Positions 25,601-34,216 of a DNA stretch of 64,000 bases are shown here, in pieces. The translations under genes and the position numbers were made by a program. Position 1 is the stretch's first letter. Each line of letters begins with the position of its first letter. Below the pieces are notes generated by a model. That model did no database searches, was not told the origin of the DNA, and worked only from the letters and a program-made list of their open reading frames with translations. This DNA comes from JAYREN01 sp963663375 (lineage in GTDB: Bacteria; Acidobacteriota; Holophagae; Holophagales; Holophagaceae): NCBI GenBank assembly GCA_963663375.1, contig OY760195.1, forward strand, positions 496,001 through 560,000. Direction: 5' to 3'.

Positions 25601-27072
25601 GTGCCCCAGGAGAGCTGGGCGGCTCCCTCGGGCCATTCCCACCGTCCTTCCCGCCAACGGGCGATCCCCCGGCGGGTTCCGGCCCAGATTTCTTTCTGCC
25701 CTCCGAGGCCCGGCACCTCCGCCAGCTCGTAGACCCAGGAATCCGGAAGCCCGTCTCCGGTCTGGAACCGCGTGGCCCTGCCCTCCTCCACCCTCAGGAC
25801 CCCCTGCCGACTGCCCACCCAGAGCACCGGTTTACCCTGCTCGGAGGCTGTCTCTATCAGGGCCATGATATGGCGGTCCGGGATCAGCGACGTGGGCCCG
25901 AAAGATGACCACCGCCCCTGCTGGAACCGCGTCAGCCCACCGCCATGGGTTCCCACCCAGAACCCGGTGCCCAGACGGCTCTCCATCAACGCGAAGACGG
26001 CATCCTCCGGCAGCCCCACCCGACGGTCGAAGGCGGTCCAGCCACCCTTCGCATGGCGCACTAGCCCCCCGAAGGTGCCCGCCCAGACGGTGCGATGGCC
26101 ACCGGGCAGCGTCTCCACCCAGAGGCTGCGCACCAACTGGTTGGGGAAACCCAGGGTGCCGCCCAGGTTCTGCCAGTGCCCGCCCTCGCGAAAGAAGAGC
26201 CCCCCGTCCATGGCCAGCCAGAGGGTCCGCCCCCCGGTGGGCGAGGTGGATTCGAACATCTGATTCACCGTATTGGCGGGCAGCCCTTCTCTGCGGCCCA
26301 CTCCCTCCAGACGGTGCCCATCCCAGCGCGCCAGGCCGCGGGCGGTGCCAATCCAAAGGACCGTGCCCGCCTCGGGTTCCCGCGTTTCCAGAAGGCTCCA
26401 GACCTCGCTCGAAGGCAGCCCCTCCCGGGCAGTGAACCAACGCCATCCTCCGGTTGGTAGCACCTCGGCCAACCCCTTCTCCGTGCCGAGCCACAGCACC
26501 GGAGGCTTCCCTGGCTCCATGACTTCCCGCACCGAGAGGACCACGCCGGTCTTGCGGCCGCCCGGATCGACCAGGGGGGTCCAGGCCCGCCCATCCCACT
26601 GGAATACCCCCCGGTCCGTCCCGGCGATGACGTGCCCGTTTCGCCGTTCTGCCAGGCAGCGGACCTGACCCGAGGACACGCCCTCGGCGACCTCGTGGTG
26701 TTCCCAGCTACCGTTCCTCAGCACGAACAGGCCTCCCAGGACCTGCCCGAACCAGATGCTCCCATCCGAGGCGGCCAGGAGGGACCGCACCCAGCGGCTA
26801 TTGGCACGCCCCGGGAGCGGTACCGGCGTCCAGGTGCGACCGTTATAGCGCGCCGCCCCATCCTGGGTGCCCGCCCACAGATAGCCCCGGGCATCCATGG
26901 CCAGACATTCCACGGAGTTCTGGGGGAGCCCATCCTGGTCCGTGAACACCCGGATGGCGGGCCGTCCCATGGCTGAAATATCCGCCTGGGCCGCGAGGAA
27001 GGCCCCGCAAAACAGGGCATTCACCAGGACGAGCCCGGTGAGATGCCTCAGGAAGGATGATCGGGGTGCCAC
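22678..27072 (-). CDS. Hybrid sensor histidine kinase, two-component propeller type
   Basis: The 1464-residue membrane sensor has an N-terminal signal segment, then about 14 short propeller repeats (LWAGTQDGAARYNGRTW, VWAGTFGGLVRHAKGGW and others), enough for two seven-bladed propellers. A Y_Y_Y domain follows, then one membrane helix (WASWWAWILYILAGASLLAAMAW) and a coiled coil. The HisKA box has the phosphoacceptor His851 in SHEIRTPLNG, and the ATPase domain has the N box (NLVGNAVKFT) and GTGLGLAICKRI. The first receiver domain has Gly1139 where Asp is expected; the second is canonical with Asp1266. The terminal Hpt has His1406. The start is GTG. This resembles HTCS regulators, but with phosphorelay output and no DNA-binding domain. 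Confidence 0.9.
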   Translation of the reverse strand: MAPRSSFLRHLTGLVLVNALFCGAFLAAQADISAMGRPAIRVFTDQDGLPQNSVECLAMDARGYLWAGTQDGAARYNGRTWTPVPLPGRANSRWVRSLLAASDGSIWFGQVLGGLFVLRNGSWEHHEVAEGVSSGQVRCLAERRNGHVIAGTDRGVFQWDGRAWTPLVDPGGRKTGVVLSVREVMEPGKPPVLWLGTEKGLAEVLPTGGWRWFTAREGLPSSEVWSLLETREPEAGTVLWIGTARGLARWDGHRLEGVGRREGLPANTVNQMFESTSPTGGRTLWLAMDGGLFFREGGHWQNLGGTLGFPNQLVRSLWVETLPGGHRTVWAGTFGGLVRHAKGGWTAFDRRVGLPEDAVFALMESRLGTGFWVGTHGGGLTRFQQGRWSSFGPTSLIPDRHIMALIETASEQGKPVLWVGSRQGVLRVEEGRATRFQTGDGLPDSWVYELAEVPGLGGQKEIWAGTRRGIARWREGRWEWPEGAAQLSWGTVMGIKAGPAPGGGEGVWVATRGNGLYLREGERWTQFTTQDGLLDDRLMTLHIQVDGDRVPWLWVGSLNGLCRRRLDRREAPWEPVDDLPSQVIYSMAADRGGRTYVFTHRGVCQLTPRTLTRDNPRPFRLRTFTIGDGLPSNGCTQKSAIQDSKGRIWTGTVAGAAMFDPAEEAADRQPKPFHFERIEGGTQSLQDLHPFEVGWRRPRAVFEFALLSFYREEDTRYRSQLEGLEAEATPWTSEGKREFPSLPPGDYTFKAWALDAVGNASGPLSISFRVLTPPWASWWAWILYILAGASLLAAMAWTRMRLLRARNRALEGRVQERTRALAGALGELEIAREEATQANQAKSFFLATMSHEIRTPLNGIIGMSSALLDTSLNPTQRDFADTIHGSSENLLSILNGILDFSKVESGRLELEEISFDPSAEMEDCLGLFAEVAQRKGLELVGRFDPELPLRVVGDPARFRQLAANLVGNAVKFTLEGEICLWLRPLAAPTEGTLRLGLEVRDTGIGIASDSLERLFNPFTQAERSTTRRYGGTGLGLAICKRIAEYMGGSITVESEVGRGSRFCCEVPFKEDPNQTSSWEPLPEGIRVLLFEPNATVREAILEMLREWKACPEVVESEVELGPTLARLMAQGGLDAILLGLSPQDSAPDRMLGHVDQAGVPVALLVGVSAIAGAERLRARGLASYLTKPVRRSRLRQVLRECLDPATREAEVLGQRARVLVVDDNATNRKVAELHLQALGFGCRLASGAEEALRILEAETFEVVLMDCEMPGIDGFEATRRIRAREAPGTHQIVLALTAHSVEGARERCAAAGMDGYLSKPLRREVLNAVISRWLLGQATPQALPEEEPIQLDAHTWEGLAYLESVSGTGAIAELVEDFDRDVFGRLEHLQEALELGDLNALAHLAHDLKSNAATLGVLRISTDAARLERLAREGESAELAEILERCRVCMPDVLRVLRERIPPA

Positions 27073-27149
27073 GAAAAGGCCTCGCCTTCTCTTTCGGGAG
27101 CTGTGTCTGTTTCCCCCAGTTCGGGACGTAAACCTCGGGGAAAAGGGAT

Positions 27150-27500
27150 TCAGGCCATCCTGCCGCCCATGGGCGTGCCTCCCAGCAGATGAAAGTGGAG
27201 GTGGAAGACCGTCTGCCCGGCATCGGCCCCGCAGTTCGCCACCAGACGATAGCCCGAAGCGGCCACCCCCAGGTCCCCGGCCAGTTTCTGGGCCACCAGG
27301 GCGATGTGTCCCACCAGTTCCTTGTGCTCAGGCCCCAGGCCATCCAGGCCCGAGACATGGAGCCTGGGCACGATCAGCACATGCACCGGCACCTGGGGGG
27401 CGATGTCCTTGAAGGCCACCACGTGTTCATCCTCGTACAGGATGCTGGCAGGGATCTGTCGGGACAGGATCTTGCAAAAGAGACAGTTCGGATCGGACAT
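27150..27500 (-). CDS. HIT-family nucleotide hydrolase (HinT-like)
   Basis: The 116-residue protein has the histidine triad HLHFHLLGG near its end and CLFCKI at the start, where cysteines may bind zinc as in many HinT proteins. ASILYEDEHVVAFKDIAPQVPVHVLIVPRLHV is the typical dimer strand region. HinT enzymes hydrolyse nucleoside phosphoramidates and aminoacyl-adenylates. It is placed downstream of no obvious partner and 77 bases from the sensor kinase start. Confidence 0.93.
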   Translation of the reverse strand: MSDPNCLFCKILSRQIPASILYEDEHVVAFKDIAPQVPVHVLIVPRLHVSGLDGLGPEHKELVGHIALVAQKLAGDLGVAASGYRLVANCGADAGQTVFHLHFHLLGGTPMGGRMA

Positions 27501-27694
27501 CGGAACCTCCGGATGGCGCTCTCAATCTTGCCTCCTTTCGGGCAAACGGAAGTCGGGATTCGGACGCAGACCCGGTTCAGACGCAGCGGGGGCCCCTTGG
27601 CACAGGGTGTGACAAAGCCAGCCGTGAAACCACTCGGCCCCCAGATCGCGCAAACATGTTGAAAACCGCCATCTTCCCCGGAAACACTGGACCC

Positions 27695-28153
27695 ATGGCC
27701 TTTCACATCATCCTGCACCAACCCGAGATCCCCCAGAACACGGGCAGCATCGGCCGCCTGTGCGTCTGCACCGATTCCAAGCTGCACCTGATCCATCCCC
27801 TGGGCTTCGACACCTCCGACTACTACCTGCGCCGCGCCGGGCTCGACTACTGGGAGAAGCTGGCGCCCACCCACTACGAGAACTGGGCCGACTTCCTGAT
27901 ACGCAACCCCGCAAAACGGCTCTGGTTCACCAGCACCAAGGGCGAGCGCATCCATACCCAAATCCCCTTCGAGGATGGCGATGGCATCGTGCTGGGTCAG
28001 GAGACCAAGGGCCTACCGGAGGACCTCATCCAGGCCCACAGAGACCAGTTGGTGAAGATCCCCATGCCGGGCGATTTTCATCGCAGCCTGAACCAGGCCC
28101 AGGCGGCGGCGGTGGTGCTGTACGAGGCTCTGAGGCAGACGAAGGGCTGGTAG
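27695..28153 (+). CDS. trmL: tRNA (cytidine(34)-2'-O)-methyltransferase
   Basis: The 152-residue SPOUT methyltransferase modifies the wobble base of leucine tRNAs. The N-terminus FHIILHQPEIPQNTGSIGRLCVCT contains the conserved NTG. VLGQETKGLPEDLI and the trefoil-knot end VKIPMPGDFHRSLNQAQAAAVVLYEALRQ are typical of TrmL. The frame extends upstream to 27656, but ATG 27695 matches the family N-terminus; no strong Shine-Dalgarno is evident. It is convergent with the lipid kinase gene, the two stops being two bases apart. Confidence 0.92.
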   Translation: MAFHIILHQPEIPQNTGSIGRLCVCTDSKLHLIHPLGFDTSDYYLRRAGLDYWEKLAPTHYENWADFLIRNPAKRLWFTSTKGERIHTQIPFEDGDGIVLGQETKGLPEDLIQAHRDQLVKIPMPGDFHRSLNQAQAAAVVLYEALRQTKGW

Positions 28154-28155
28154 GT

Positions 28156-29100
28156 TCACCAGGGGCAGTTGCTGGTCACCTGCATGCGGAAGGCGCCACG
28201 CTCCACGGTGAGTTCGGCCCGATCGCGCTCCGGGGCGGGTTCGCCGTCCATGTGCCAGGGCATGGGCTGATCCAGGTTCAGAGTGGCGCTCAAGAGGCGG
28301 CCCTCCTGGCGCAGGCGGGTGCGGCCGCCTTCCCGAAAGAGGTGGGGCGCCTCGGTCATCACGTCCAAGGGGCCGGGGCGACTGAGTTGCGCCCATTGCA
28401 GGATGCCGTCCGTAGGATCGGCGTGGGGCGCGATCCACAGGCCGCTGCCGTACTGGGGCAGGTTGGCGAGGCAGAGGCTCCAGATCCGATCAGGCAGCGG
28501 GGGTTCCGAGCCCTGCCAGGCGGCGCGAAGTTTCTCCAGGACCTTGGCAGGTGCCACGGGTTCCGGCTGGATGGCCTCCCAGCGAACGTCCCGCACGGGG
28601 TGGTGGCGCCAGAGTCCAAGACAAAGTTTGGCGTAGTTCAGGAAGCCTCTGCCCTGGAGCCCCTCGAAGGCATGAGCCACGGCGGCCTCGAAGCCGGTGC
28701 CGCAGACATTGAAGAAGGGCACACCATCGAGCCGAGGCAGATCCATCCGCAGTTCCCGACCGATCAGCAGGTTCGTCACGGCCCCCGCGGGTTCCAGTGG
28801 CGTGCGCAGGCCCCGCACCAGCCCGTTGCCGCTGCCACCTGGAATGGCGGCCAGAGCCACGGGACAGCCCGCCGCCACCAGCGCCCGCCCCGCATGATGG
28901 ATCGTACCGTCCCCGCCCCAGACCAGCAGCGGCCCACCCGCCGCCACGGCCTGGGCGATGAGCGGTGCGAAATCCCAGGGTGGCCCGAAGGGCACGGGTT
29001 CAATGCGCTGGCGCAGTTCCTCGGGAAGCCGCGCCATCAGGGCATCGGGATTCTTACCCGAGGGGCCGGATCGAGGATTGAAGACGATGGGGAGTTTCAT
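28156..29100 (-). CDS. Diacylglycerol/sphingosine kinase-like lipid kinase
   Basis: The 314-residue protein has the DAGK catalytic domain: IVFNPRSGPSGKNPDAL, then LLVWGGDGTIHHAGRAL with the nucleotide-binding GGDGT. LAAIPGGSGNGLVRGL follows, and FNVCGTGFEAAVAHAFE is the second domain. GILQWAQLSRPG and MPWHMDGEPAP near the C-terminus match the YegS/DgkB family. Such enzymes phosphorylate diacylglycerol or related lipids at the membrane. It ends two bases from trmL and has no obvious cotranscribed partner. Confidence 0.9.
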   Translation of the reverse strand: MKLPIVFNPRSGPSGKNPDALMARLPEELRQRIEPVPFGPPWDFAPLIAQAVAAGGPLLVWGGDGTIHHAGRALVAAGCPVALAAIPGGSGNGLVRGLRTPLEPAGAVTNLLIGRELRMDLPRLDGVPFFNVCGTGFEAAVAHAFEGLQGRGFLNYAKLCLGLWRHHPVRDVRWEAIQPEPVAPAKVLEKLRAAWQGSEPPLPDRIWSLCLANLPQYGSGLWIAPHADPTDGILQWAQLSRPGPLDVMTEAPHLFREGGRTRLRQEGRLLSATLNLDQPMPWHMDGEPAPERDRAELTVERGAFRMQVTSNCPW

Positions 29101-29125
29101 TCAAACAGTGTAAACGGGGGGCGGC

Positions 29126-31240
29126 TCAGAGCACCTCGATCCGAACATCATCAAAGCAGGCGGAGCCTGCGCCTGCAGCGAAGCAGAGGAGACTCAGCGC
29201 CGTGGCATCCTCGGCCACCGCGCATTCGATCGCGGCCTTCGTCCAGGTCTTGCCGATCTTCTGGCGCCCGCGTGTGTCATCGCTATAGGGTCGTCCCTTC
29301 TCCCGGGTCACCCGCACCCTGAGGCTGGCCTGGAAGCCCTTCTCGCCCTCCGCGCGGATCCAGGCCGAAACACGGAGCTTCTTGCCCCTGAAGGGAGTTG
29401 CGTCCAGGTGCTGCGTGGCACTGAAGGGGACCCAGGCCTTGGGATCACCTCCGAAGGCGATCTTGAGACAGCGAGCCCCTTCCTTGGGATCTCCGGTTTC
29501 GATCCGGGCCGTGTAGCCCAGACTTCCGCCAAGGAGCCAGCCCAGCGGAGGCTTGCCCACTTCGCCTTCCTCAAAGCCGAGATTGACGGCTTTCTGAGTG
29601 GAAACCACCTCGGGCACGGGGATCGCGGCCGTGGTGCTGTTGATGAAGAGGAGCGCCCCGAAGCGCGAGGCAACGGAGATTTTGGGGACGTACATGCGGG
29701 GATCCACAGGCATATGGAATACGGCGCCGCATCCCAGCATGCCCTGAGGCGCCTCGAACCAGGCCCGCACCGAACCATCAGGGAGCTTCCGGAGATCCAA
29801 TGCCAGCGCGGGCAAACCCAAGGCGGCCAGGGCCTCGTCCAGGCTGGCCTCCGCAGGGGGCGTCACGTTGAACACTTTCAGGCCGGGTTTCATCGGGTCA
29901 GTGTTCTGGGCCTGGAATCCTCCCTCCCGAAAGGCGAACCCGATAGGAAGATAGGCCTCGCCCATAGCTTGGCGTAGATGCCATCCCATGGAACGGAGCC
30001 GCGGGTCGGTACCGACGTGGAAATTGTGGGCCCATAGAACGATCTTCTCCCCCGGCTCCTGCGCCTGGATCCAACGCAGATTCGCGGCCATGGCGTCATC
30101 CCGCACGGCGAAGATCCGTTGAGGGTCGGCCTCCATCCGGGCGCACTGGACCAGAACGCGCAGGTTCTGCCGCTGGTGTTCGAAGATGGGTGCCTGATCA
30201 CCCGCTGCCAGGGCCGCTTTCCGCCCATCCAAACGAAGCGCGAGCGCTTCGGTATCATGTGCGATGCCCTCCCAGTCCGCGCTCGCGGGCGCGCTGAAGC
30301 CTGCTGCCACTTTGAGGCTATCCTTCAGGCTCTTCGAGAACGACCGACTCTCGCCCTTTTCCATCCGCATGGCGATACGCTTCCCGATCGCGTCCAACTG
30401 ACGCGCCTCCTCCGGTGCCACCTTCTCCAGCCAGGCCTTGGCCTGGGCCAGGGCGACCCTGTGCTCCTGCATATCCACTCCGTAGAAGCGCAGCTTCTGC
30501 GGGTGGCTCGGGTCGGCGTTGTACTTCCGCATCCACAGGATCTGGTCGAGGACTTCCCCTGTGTTCCAGGTCCAGAAGTAGAGGCCCTTGAGCGCCTCGG
30601 CGGGATCACCCTGGCCGGTGCGGATGTATTCGTCCACAGCGAAGGCCTCGGGCAGGCTAGCCTCGATGGCGAATACGCGGAAGCCCATCTCCTCTACCAG
30701 GAATTCCAGCATGCGGTGCTTGAGCTGGAAGAATTCCTTCGTCCCGTGGGTGGCTTCCCCCAGCCCAACGACCGTGGCTTTGCCCACCAGCGCCTTGAGG
30801 GGCTGCAGGTCCTTGAAGCCGGAACCCGCCGCCACCGAGGAGAGAGGAATGGCGTTGCCGCGGATCCAGGCCTGGACCTCTACCGGAGCCTTGGAGACTT
30901 CAGGTTTGAACTCTAGCGCGAGTTCCTGTATGTCCTGGCGAACGATCAGAGGGATTCCGGGATAGGTCTGGTTCTTCGTGATGGCCCTCACGGAATAGAC
31001 GCCCGGCGGCAGTACCGCACTGAAGCAGCCGTGGTCCACGTCCACGCGGATGTCCGCATCATCGTCCTGCACCTGCTTGGTGAAGGAGAGGCGCATGCCT
31101 TCCAATACCGGAGAAACCGAACCCTGAATGCGATGACCAGCGATGCCTCGAGAAGCCTCCACAGACCGGGGCAAGGCTGGATCGGGGCTCTGGGCCGTCA
31201 ATGCAGTCAGAGCGAAGCCCAGAGCGACGAAATGCTTCAT
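29126..31240 (-). CDS. Secreted erythromycin-esterase-like protein with C-terminal binding domain
   Basis: The 704-residue protein has three parts after a signal peptide. First is a carboxypeptidase-regulatory-like sandwich (about 35-115). Second is an erythromycin-esterase/succinoglycan-biosynthesis-type domain (about 150-520) with LGEATHGTKEF (Glu162, His165), FAIEASLPEAF (Glu193) and VLWAHNFHVG. Third is a carbohydrate-binding-like beta-sandwich (about 545-704) rich in FRGKKLRVSAWIRAEG-type strands. Start chosen at ATG 31240 because GGAG lies seven bases ahead and a signal peptide follows at once. Ere-type enzymes open macrolide lactones, but this domain is widespread in bacteria without resistance. 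An envelope ester or glycolipid substrate is more likely. Confidence 0.82.
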   Translation of the reverse strand: MKHFVALGFALTALTAQSPDPALPRSVEASRGIAGHRIQGSVSPVLEGMRLSFTKQVQDDDADIRVDVDHGCFSAVLPPGVYSVRAITKNQTYPGIPLIVRQDIQELALEFKPEVSKAPVEVQAWIRGNAIPLSSVAAGSGFKDLQPLKALVGKATVVGLGEATHGTKEFFQLKHRMLEFLVEEMGFRVFAIEASLPEAFAVDEYIRTGQGDPAEALKGLYFWTWNTGEVLDQILWMRKYNADPSHPQKLRFYGVDMQEHRVALAQAKAWLEKVAPEEARQLDAIGKRIAMRMEKGESRSFSKSLKDSLKVAAGFSAPASADWEGIAHDTEALALRLDGRKAALAAGDQAPIFEHQRQNLRVLVQCARMEADPQRIFAVRDDAMAANLRWIQAQEPGEKIVLWAHNFHVGTDPRLRSMGWHLRQAMGEAYLPIGFAFREGGFQAQNTDPMKPGLKVFNVTPPAEASLDEALAALGLPALALDLRKLPDGSVRAWFEAPQGMLGCGAVFHMPVDPRMYVPKISVASRFGALLFINSTTAAIPVPEVVSTQKAVNLGFEEGEVGKPPLGWLLGGSLGYTARIETGDPKEGARCLKIAFGGDPKAWVPFSATQHLDATPFRGKKLRVSAWIRAEGEKGFQASLRVRVTREKGRPYSDDTRGRQKIGKTWTKAAIECAVAEDATALSLLCFAAGAGSACFDDVRIEVL

Positions 31241-31300
31241 CGGGAACTCCTTGAACATCACATGACGATGGAAGCCCGGAGGTTCCGCTTCAATCGCCTC

Positions 31301-32164
31301 TCAACGCCGAAACCGCCGCGGCTCCGCGATCAGTTCCAGCGCCGCACCCGTGACGGGGTGCTGCAGGGTCAGTTTCCAGGCATGGAGCCAGAGCTGCCCA
31401 TCCGGTGCGCCACCGTAGAGGCCATCGCCCACCACAGGCGCGCCGAGGTGGGCGAGATGGACCCTGATCTGGTGGGTACGGCCCGTGTGGGGCTCGCAGA
31501 CCACCCAGGGGCCGGGCACGAGGCCTGCCGTCTCGTCGGGGGTCGCGGGGCGAAAGCGGGTGAGACTCGCCTTGGGTTCCAGCAGATCTCCTTCGCAGCC
31601 ATAGCGAGCGGGGCTGGAGAGGCGCAATCGTCCGATGGGCAGGTCCACGTCGCAGGCCTCGAGGACCATGGCAACCCTTGCCAGATAGGTCTTCTGCAGG
31701 GTGCGGGCCTGGAACTGCCGCCCCAGATCCGCCGCCTTGTCCTTGGCCAACACCAGCACGCCGCTGGTGCCCTGATCCAGGCGATGACACAGAATCAACT
31801 TCTGACCGGGGCGCTGACGGGCCAGCAGCGCCATCAGATCGTGCCTGTCGGAGGCCTGGGTGCCCTGGGTGGGCAGACCCGCGGGCTTGTTGAGCACCAG
31901 CAGCCAGTCGTCCTCGAAGACCACGGGCAGTTCCATGTCGGGGGGCTGCCCCAGCGAATCATCCACGGCCACCCGGATTTCCATGCCCACCACCACCTGG
32001 CGACTGGCCACCCGCACCCGCTTCTGGTCCACCTGCACCCCGCCCAGCTTCAGCGCCTCCCGGGCCGCCCGGCGGCTCAGCCCCGTGCGCTGGGCCACGA
32101 CCTGGTCGAGCCGCAGCTCCGTATCCGTTGCATCGATGAGGAACTTCCAGTTTCGCAAGGCCAT
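31301..32164 (-). CDS. RluA-family pseudouridine synthase
   Basis: The 287-residue protein has an N-terminal S4 RNA-binding domain (RLDQVVAQRTGLSRRAAREALKLGGVQVDQKRV). The synthase core has VVFEDDWLLVLNKPAGLPTQ, the catalytic Asp in LCHRLDQGTSGVLVLAKD, LQKTYLARV, and CEPHTGRTHQIRVHLAHLGAPVVGDGLYGG. It isomerises uridines in rRNA or tRNA; the exact target (RluC, RluD or TruC class) cannot be settled by eye. It is separated by 126 bases from the next minus-strand gene, and I see no terminator there. Confidence 0.92.
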   Translation of the reverse strand: MALRNWKFLIDATDTELRLDQVVAQRTGLSRRAAREALKLGGVQVDQKRVRVASRQVVVGMEIRVAVDDSLGQPPDMELPVVFEDDWLLVLNKPAGLPTQGTQASDRHDLMALLARQRPGQKLILCHRLDQGTSGVLVLAKDKAADLGRQFQARTLQKTYLARVAMVLEACDVDLPIGRLRLSSPARYGCEGDLLEPKASLTRFRPATPDETAGLVPGPWVVCEPHTGRTHQIRVHLAHLGAPVVGDGLYGGAPDGQLWLHAWKLTLQHPVTGAALELIAEPRRFRR

Positions 32165-32290
32165 AGAAACAGGCTACCGGGAGTCATCCCCTTCATCTTG
32201 GCTGAACCCTGATTTTTCTATGGAAGCCTGGATGGAGAGCATGGGAAGAACCGGCCAGCCGGCATAGGAATGCGGCGCTCTCCACACCGT

Positions 32291-34216
32291 TCAGTTTCCC
32301 GCCGCCTGGGCCTTGGTGCCCGGGAAGGCCCAGTCCTGGTCCTCGCGGCAGACCCGCTTGCGCTCGGCCACGATGGCCAGCAGTTCGTTGTCGCCCTTGA
32401 TCTGGATCTGGGCGCGCTGGGAGGGCGGCGCATCATCGGGATTGGAAAAGAAGATGTCGATGGTGAAGTTCGCATAGGTGCAGGCCTGGAAGGGATCCAG
32501 CCAAGGACTCCCGGAGCCCGTTTCCAACCCATCGGGCACGGAATCCTCGTCGTAGTCGTTGCCGGGGTGAATGTCGGGGTCCACGGTCCCGTCCTTCTTC
32601 CAGTAAGGATCCTTGCCGCCGGACCACTGGACCTGATCAAAGAGTTCCTTGTGCTTCAGTTCGTGGCGCACCACCGCAGCCACGGCCTGGATGCCCTTCA
32701 CCTTTTCGCGGACCAGGTGGTAGGCGTGGGCGCCGTCCTTGGTGCGCAGGTTCACGTCCTGCCCGGGAATGGTGTCGGGAGTGGATTGCGTGACACAGAG
32801 GCGCTTGTTCTCCAAGGAATAGCCGCCGCCCATCACGGGATCCTCCGTGAATTCGAAGCGGTCCAGCTCGGGCACCGCGCCCTGCTTCCAGTAAAAGAAC
32901 CAGTTGGGCGTTCCGGCATCCTGGCCCTGCCCTGCGGGATGATCCTTGCCATCCTGTTCGAAGAACACTTCGAAGGATTTCTGGTCCGTCTGATCGCTCA
33001 GGCGGGCCTTCACGTCCTTGCTGCCGAAGGAGGCATTCTGGGCGGGCAGCTGGGCGTAGGTGATCTCGGCCCGCACGTGGCCCGGCTCCACCACCCGGCT
33101 CTGCACCTTGCCCTTGACCTCGCCGATGTCGGGGGCCTCCCACTTGACTTCCCGGGCGCGCTCAGGAGGCGAAACCTGCGCTTCGGCCACGACCGTCAGG
33201 GTGCCCGAACTGAAGACCACCTGGCGGAGATCGGCGGTCCGGGGGCCCTCCTTCTGCTCCACCTTCGTGATGTGGACCTTGCCGGGCGCGCGGCCCAGGC
33301 GCCAGGAAATGGCCGTATTGGTGCCGCCGGGCGCCATCCAGGTTTCGGCAAAGCTCGCGGTGCGATCGCTGATGGGCCTCTGTTCGGCCTGGTAGCTCAG
33401 GCGAGGGGCGAACATGAAGGGCGCGCCCTTCTCTGTGGCCATGTGGCCCGAGGCCTGGATGTCGTTGCCGTCAGGCGTGGGTTTGTATTCGTCCGTGATG
33501 CGCGATTCCGTGCCTGCAGTGGTGAATTTCTCCCGGATTTCAAAGATCTTGCCGCCCCCCGCCACCCAGCCGCCCTCACCGATGATCGGCTCCTCCTTGG
33601 GGCTCACCGCGAGGATCAGGTCGTAGGTGGAATCCGGCGCCTTGTCGTTGGCCAGGTTCAGGGATTCCGGATCCCCCTCTGGGAACTGGACCTTCACCTC
33701 GTCGCGGGTCAGCTTGTGGCTGCCGCCTCCGTTCAGGTTGCAGTAGAGGAGGTGGTCCTTGGTCTGGAAGCGGCTGTTGTTGTTGCCCGTCCAGGTGAGG
33801 GTGCCTGATTCCACCACGTAGGCCCGCTGCTGGGGATCCCAGACGAGGTTCGCTTCCAGCTGCGCGCGGCAGTTGGAATGGAAGGGCATGGAGGCCGCGA
33901 TGTCGTTGGCAGGGCTTCTCATCATGGTCCGCATCATTTCGCCGGTGGTCTTGGGAACCTGCGGCGACTTTCCATCGGAAATGCCGCCGAGCATGGTGCC
34001 CAGCGAATTGAGGCTCTGCAGCGCCGAGGCCAACGCGGCACCGCCATAGATCGGCGCCGCCAGCATCCCGATGCTGCCGTTGCAGGGGAAGGCCAGGCCG
34101 TTGCGCTCGCTGTACGTGAGGCTGAGATGCACCTTCTCTCTGGGAGGCTCCGATTTCTTTTTCGGGGGAGCTCCGAAGCAGGAGAGGGTGGCGAGGAGCA
34201 GGAGTGCCGTTCTCAT
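32291..34216 (-). CDS. Large secreted protein with HExxH motif, function unknown
   Basis: The 641-residue product starts with a short signal peptide (MRTALLLLATLSCFGAPP) that could be a lipoprotein signal (Cys near residue 13). The body is beta-rich with many charged loops and matches no family I know. Near the C-terminus RHELKHKELFD holds HELKH at residues 518-522, which fits the HExxH zinc-protease pattern. At 554-565, DYDEDSVPDGLE resembles a thrombospondin-type-3 calcium loop. The ATG at 34216 overlaps the stop of the preceding gene by four bases (ATGA); the frame extends much further upstream but only inside that gene. The pair is likely one functional unit. Confidence 0.65.
   Translation of the reverse strand: MRTALLLLATLSCFGAPPKKKSEPPREKVHLSLTYSERNGLAFPCNGSIGMLAAPIYGGAALASALQSLNSLGTMLGGISDGKSPQVPKTTGEMMRTMMRSPANDIAASMPFHSNCRAQLEANLVWDPQQRAYVVESGTLTWTGNNNSRFQTKDHLLYCNLNGGGSHKLTRDEVKVQFPEGDPESLNLANDKAPDSTYDLILAVSPKEEPIIGEGGWVAGGGKIFEIREKFTTAGTESRITDEYKPTPDGNDIQASGHMATEKGAPFMFAPRLSYQAEQRPISDRTASFAETWMAPGGTNTAISWRLGRAPGKVHITKVEQKEGPRTADLRQVVFSSGTLTVVAEAQVSPPERAREVKWEAPDIGEVKGKVQSRVVEPGHVRAEITYAQLPAQNASFGSKDVKARLSDQTDQKSFEVFFEQDGKDHPAGQGQDAGTPNWFFYWKQGAVPELDRFEFTEDPVMGGGYSLENKRLCVTQSTPDTIPGQDVNLRTKDGAHAYHLVREKVKGIQAVAAVVRHELKHKELFDQVQWSGGKDPYWKKDGTVDPDIHPGNDYDEDSVPDGLETGSGSPWLDPFQACTYANFTIDIFFSNPDDAPPSQRAQIQIKGDNELLAIVAERKRVCREDQDWAFPGTKAQAAGN

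Noticed and set aside
32161..32222. 9-base inverted repeat CCATAGAAA/TTTCTATGG around the rluA start
   Set aside because: Short arms, 44-base spacer and overlap with the start codon make chance likely; no U-run follows.
32270..33808. 512-codon plus-strand frame opposite the HExxH protein
   Set aside because: Composition is of shadow type (Gly/Leu/His-rich, no signal or domain); the minus-strand gene has a signal peptide, a coupled start and an even frame.
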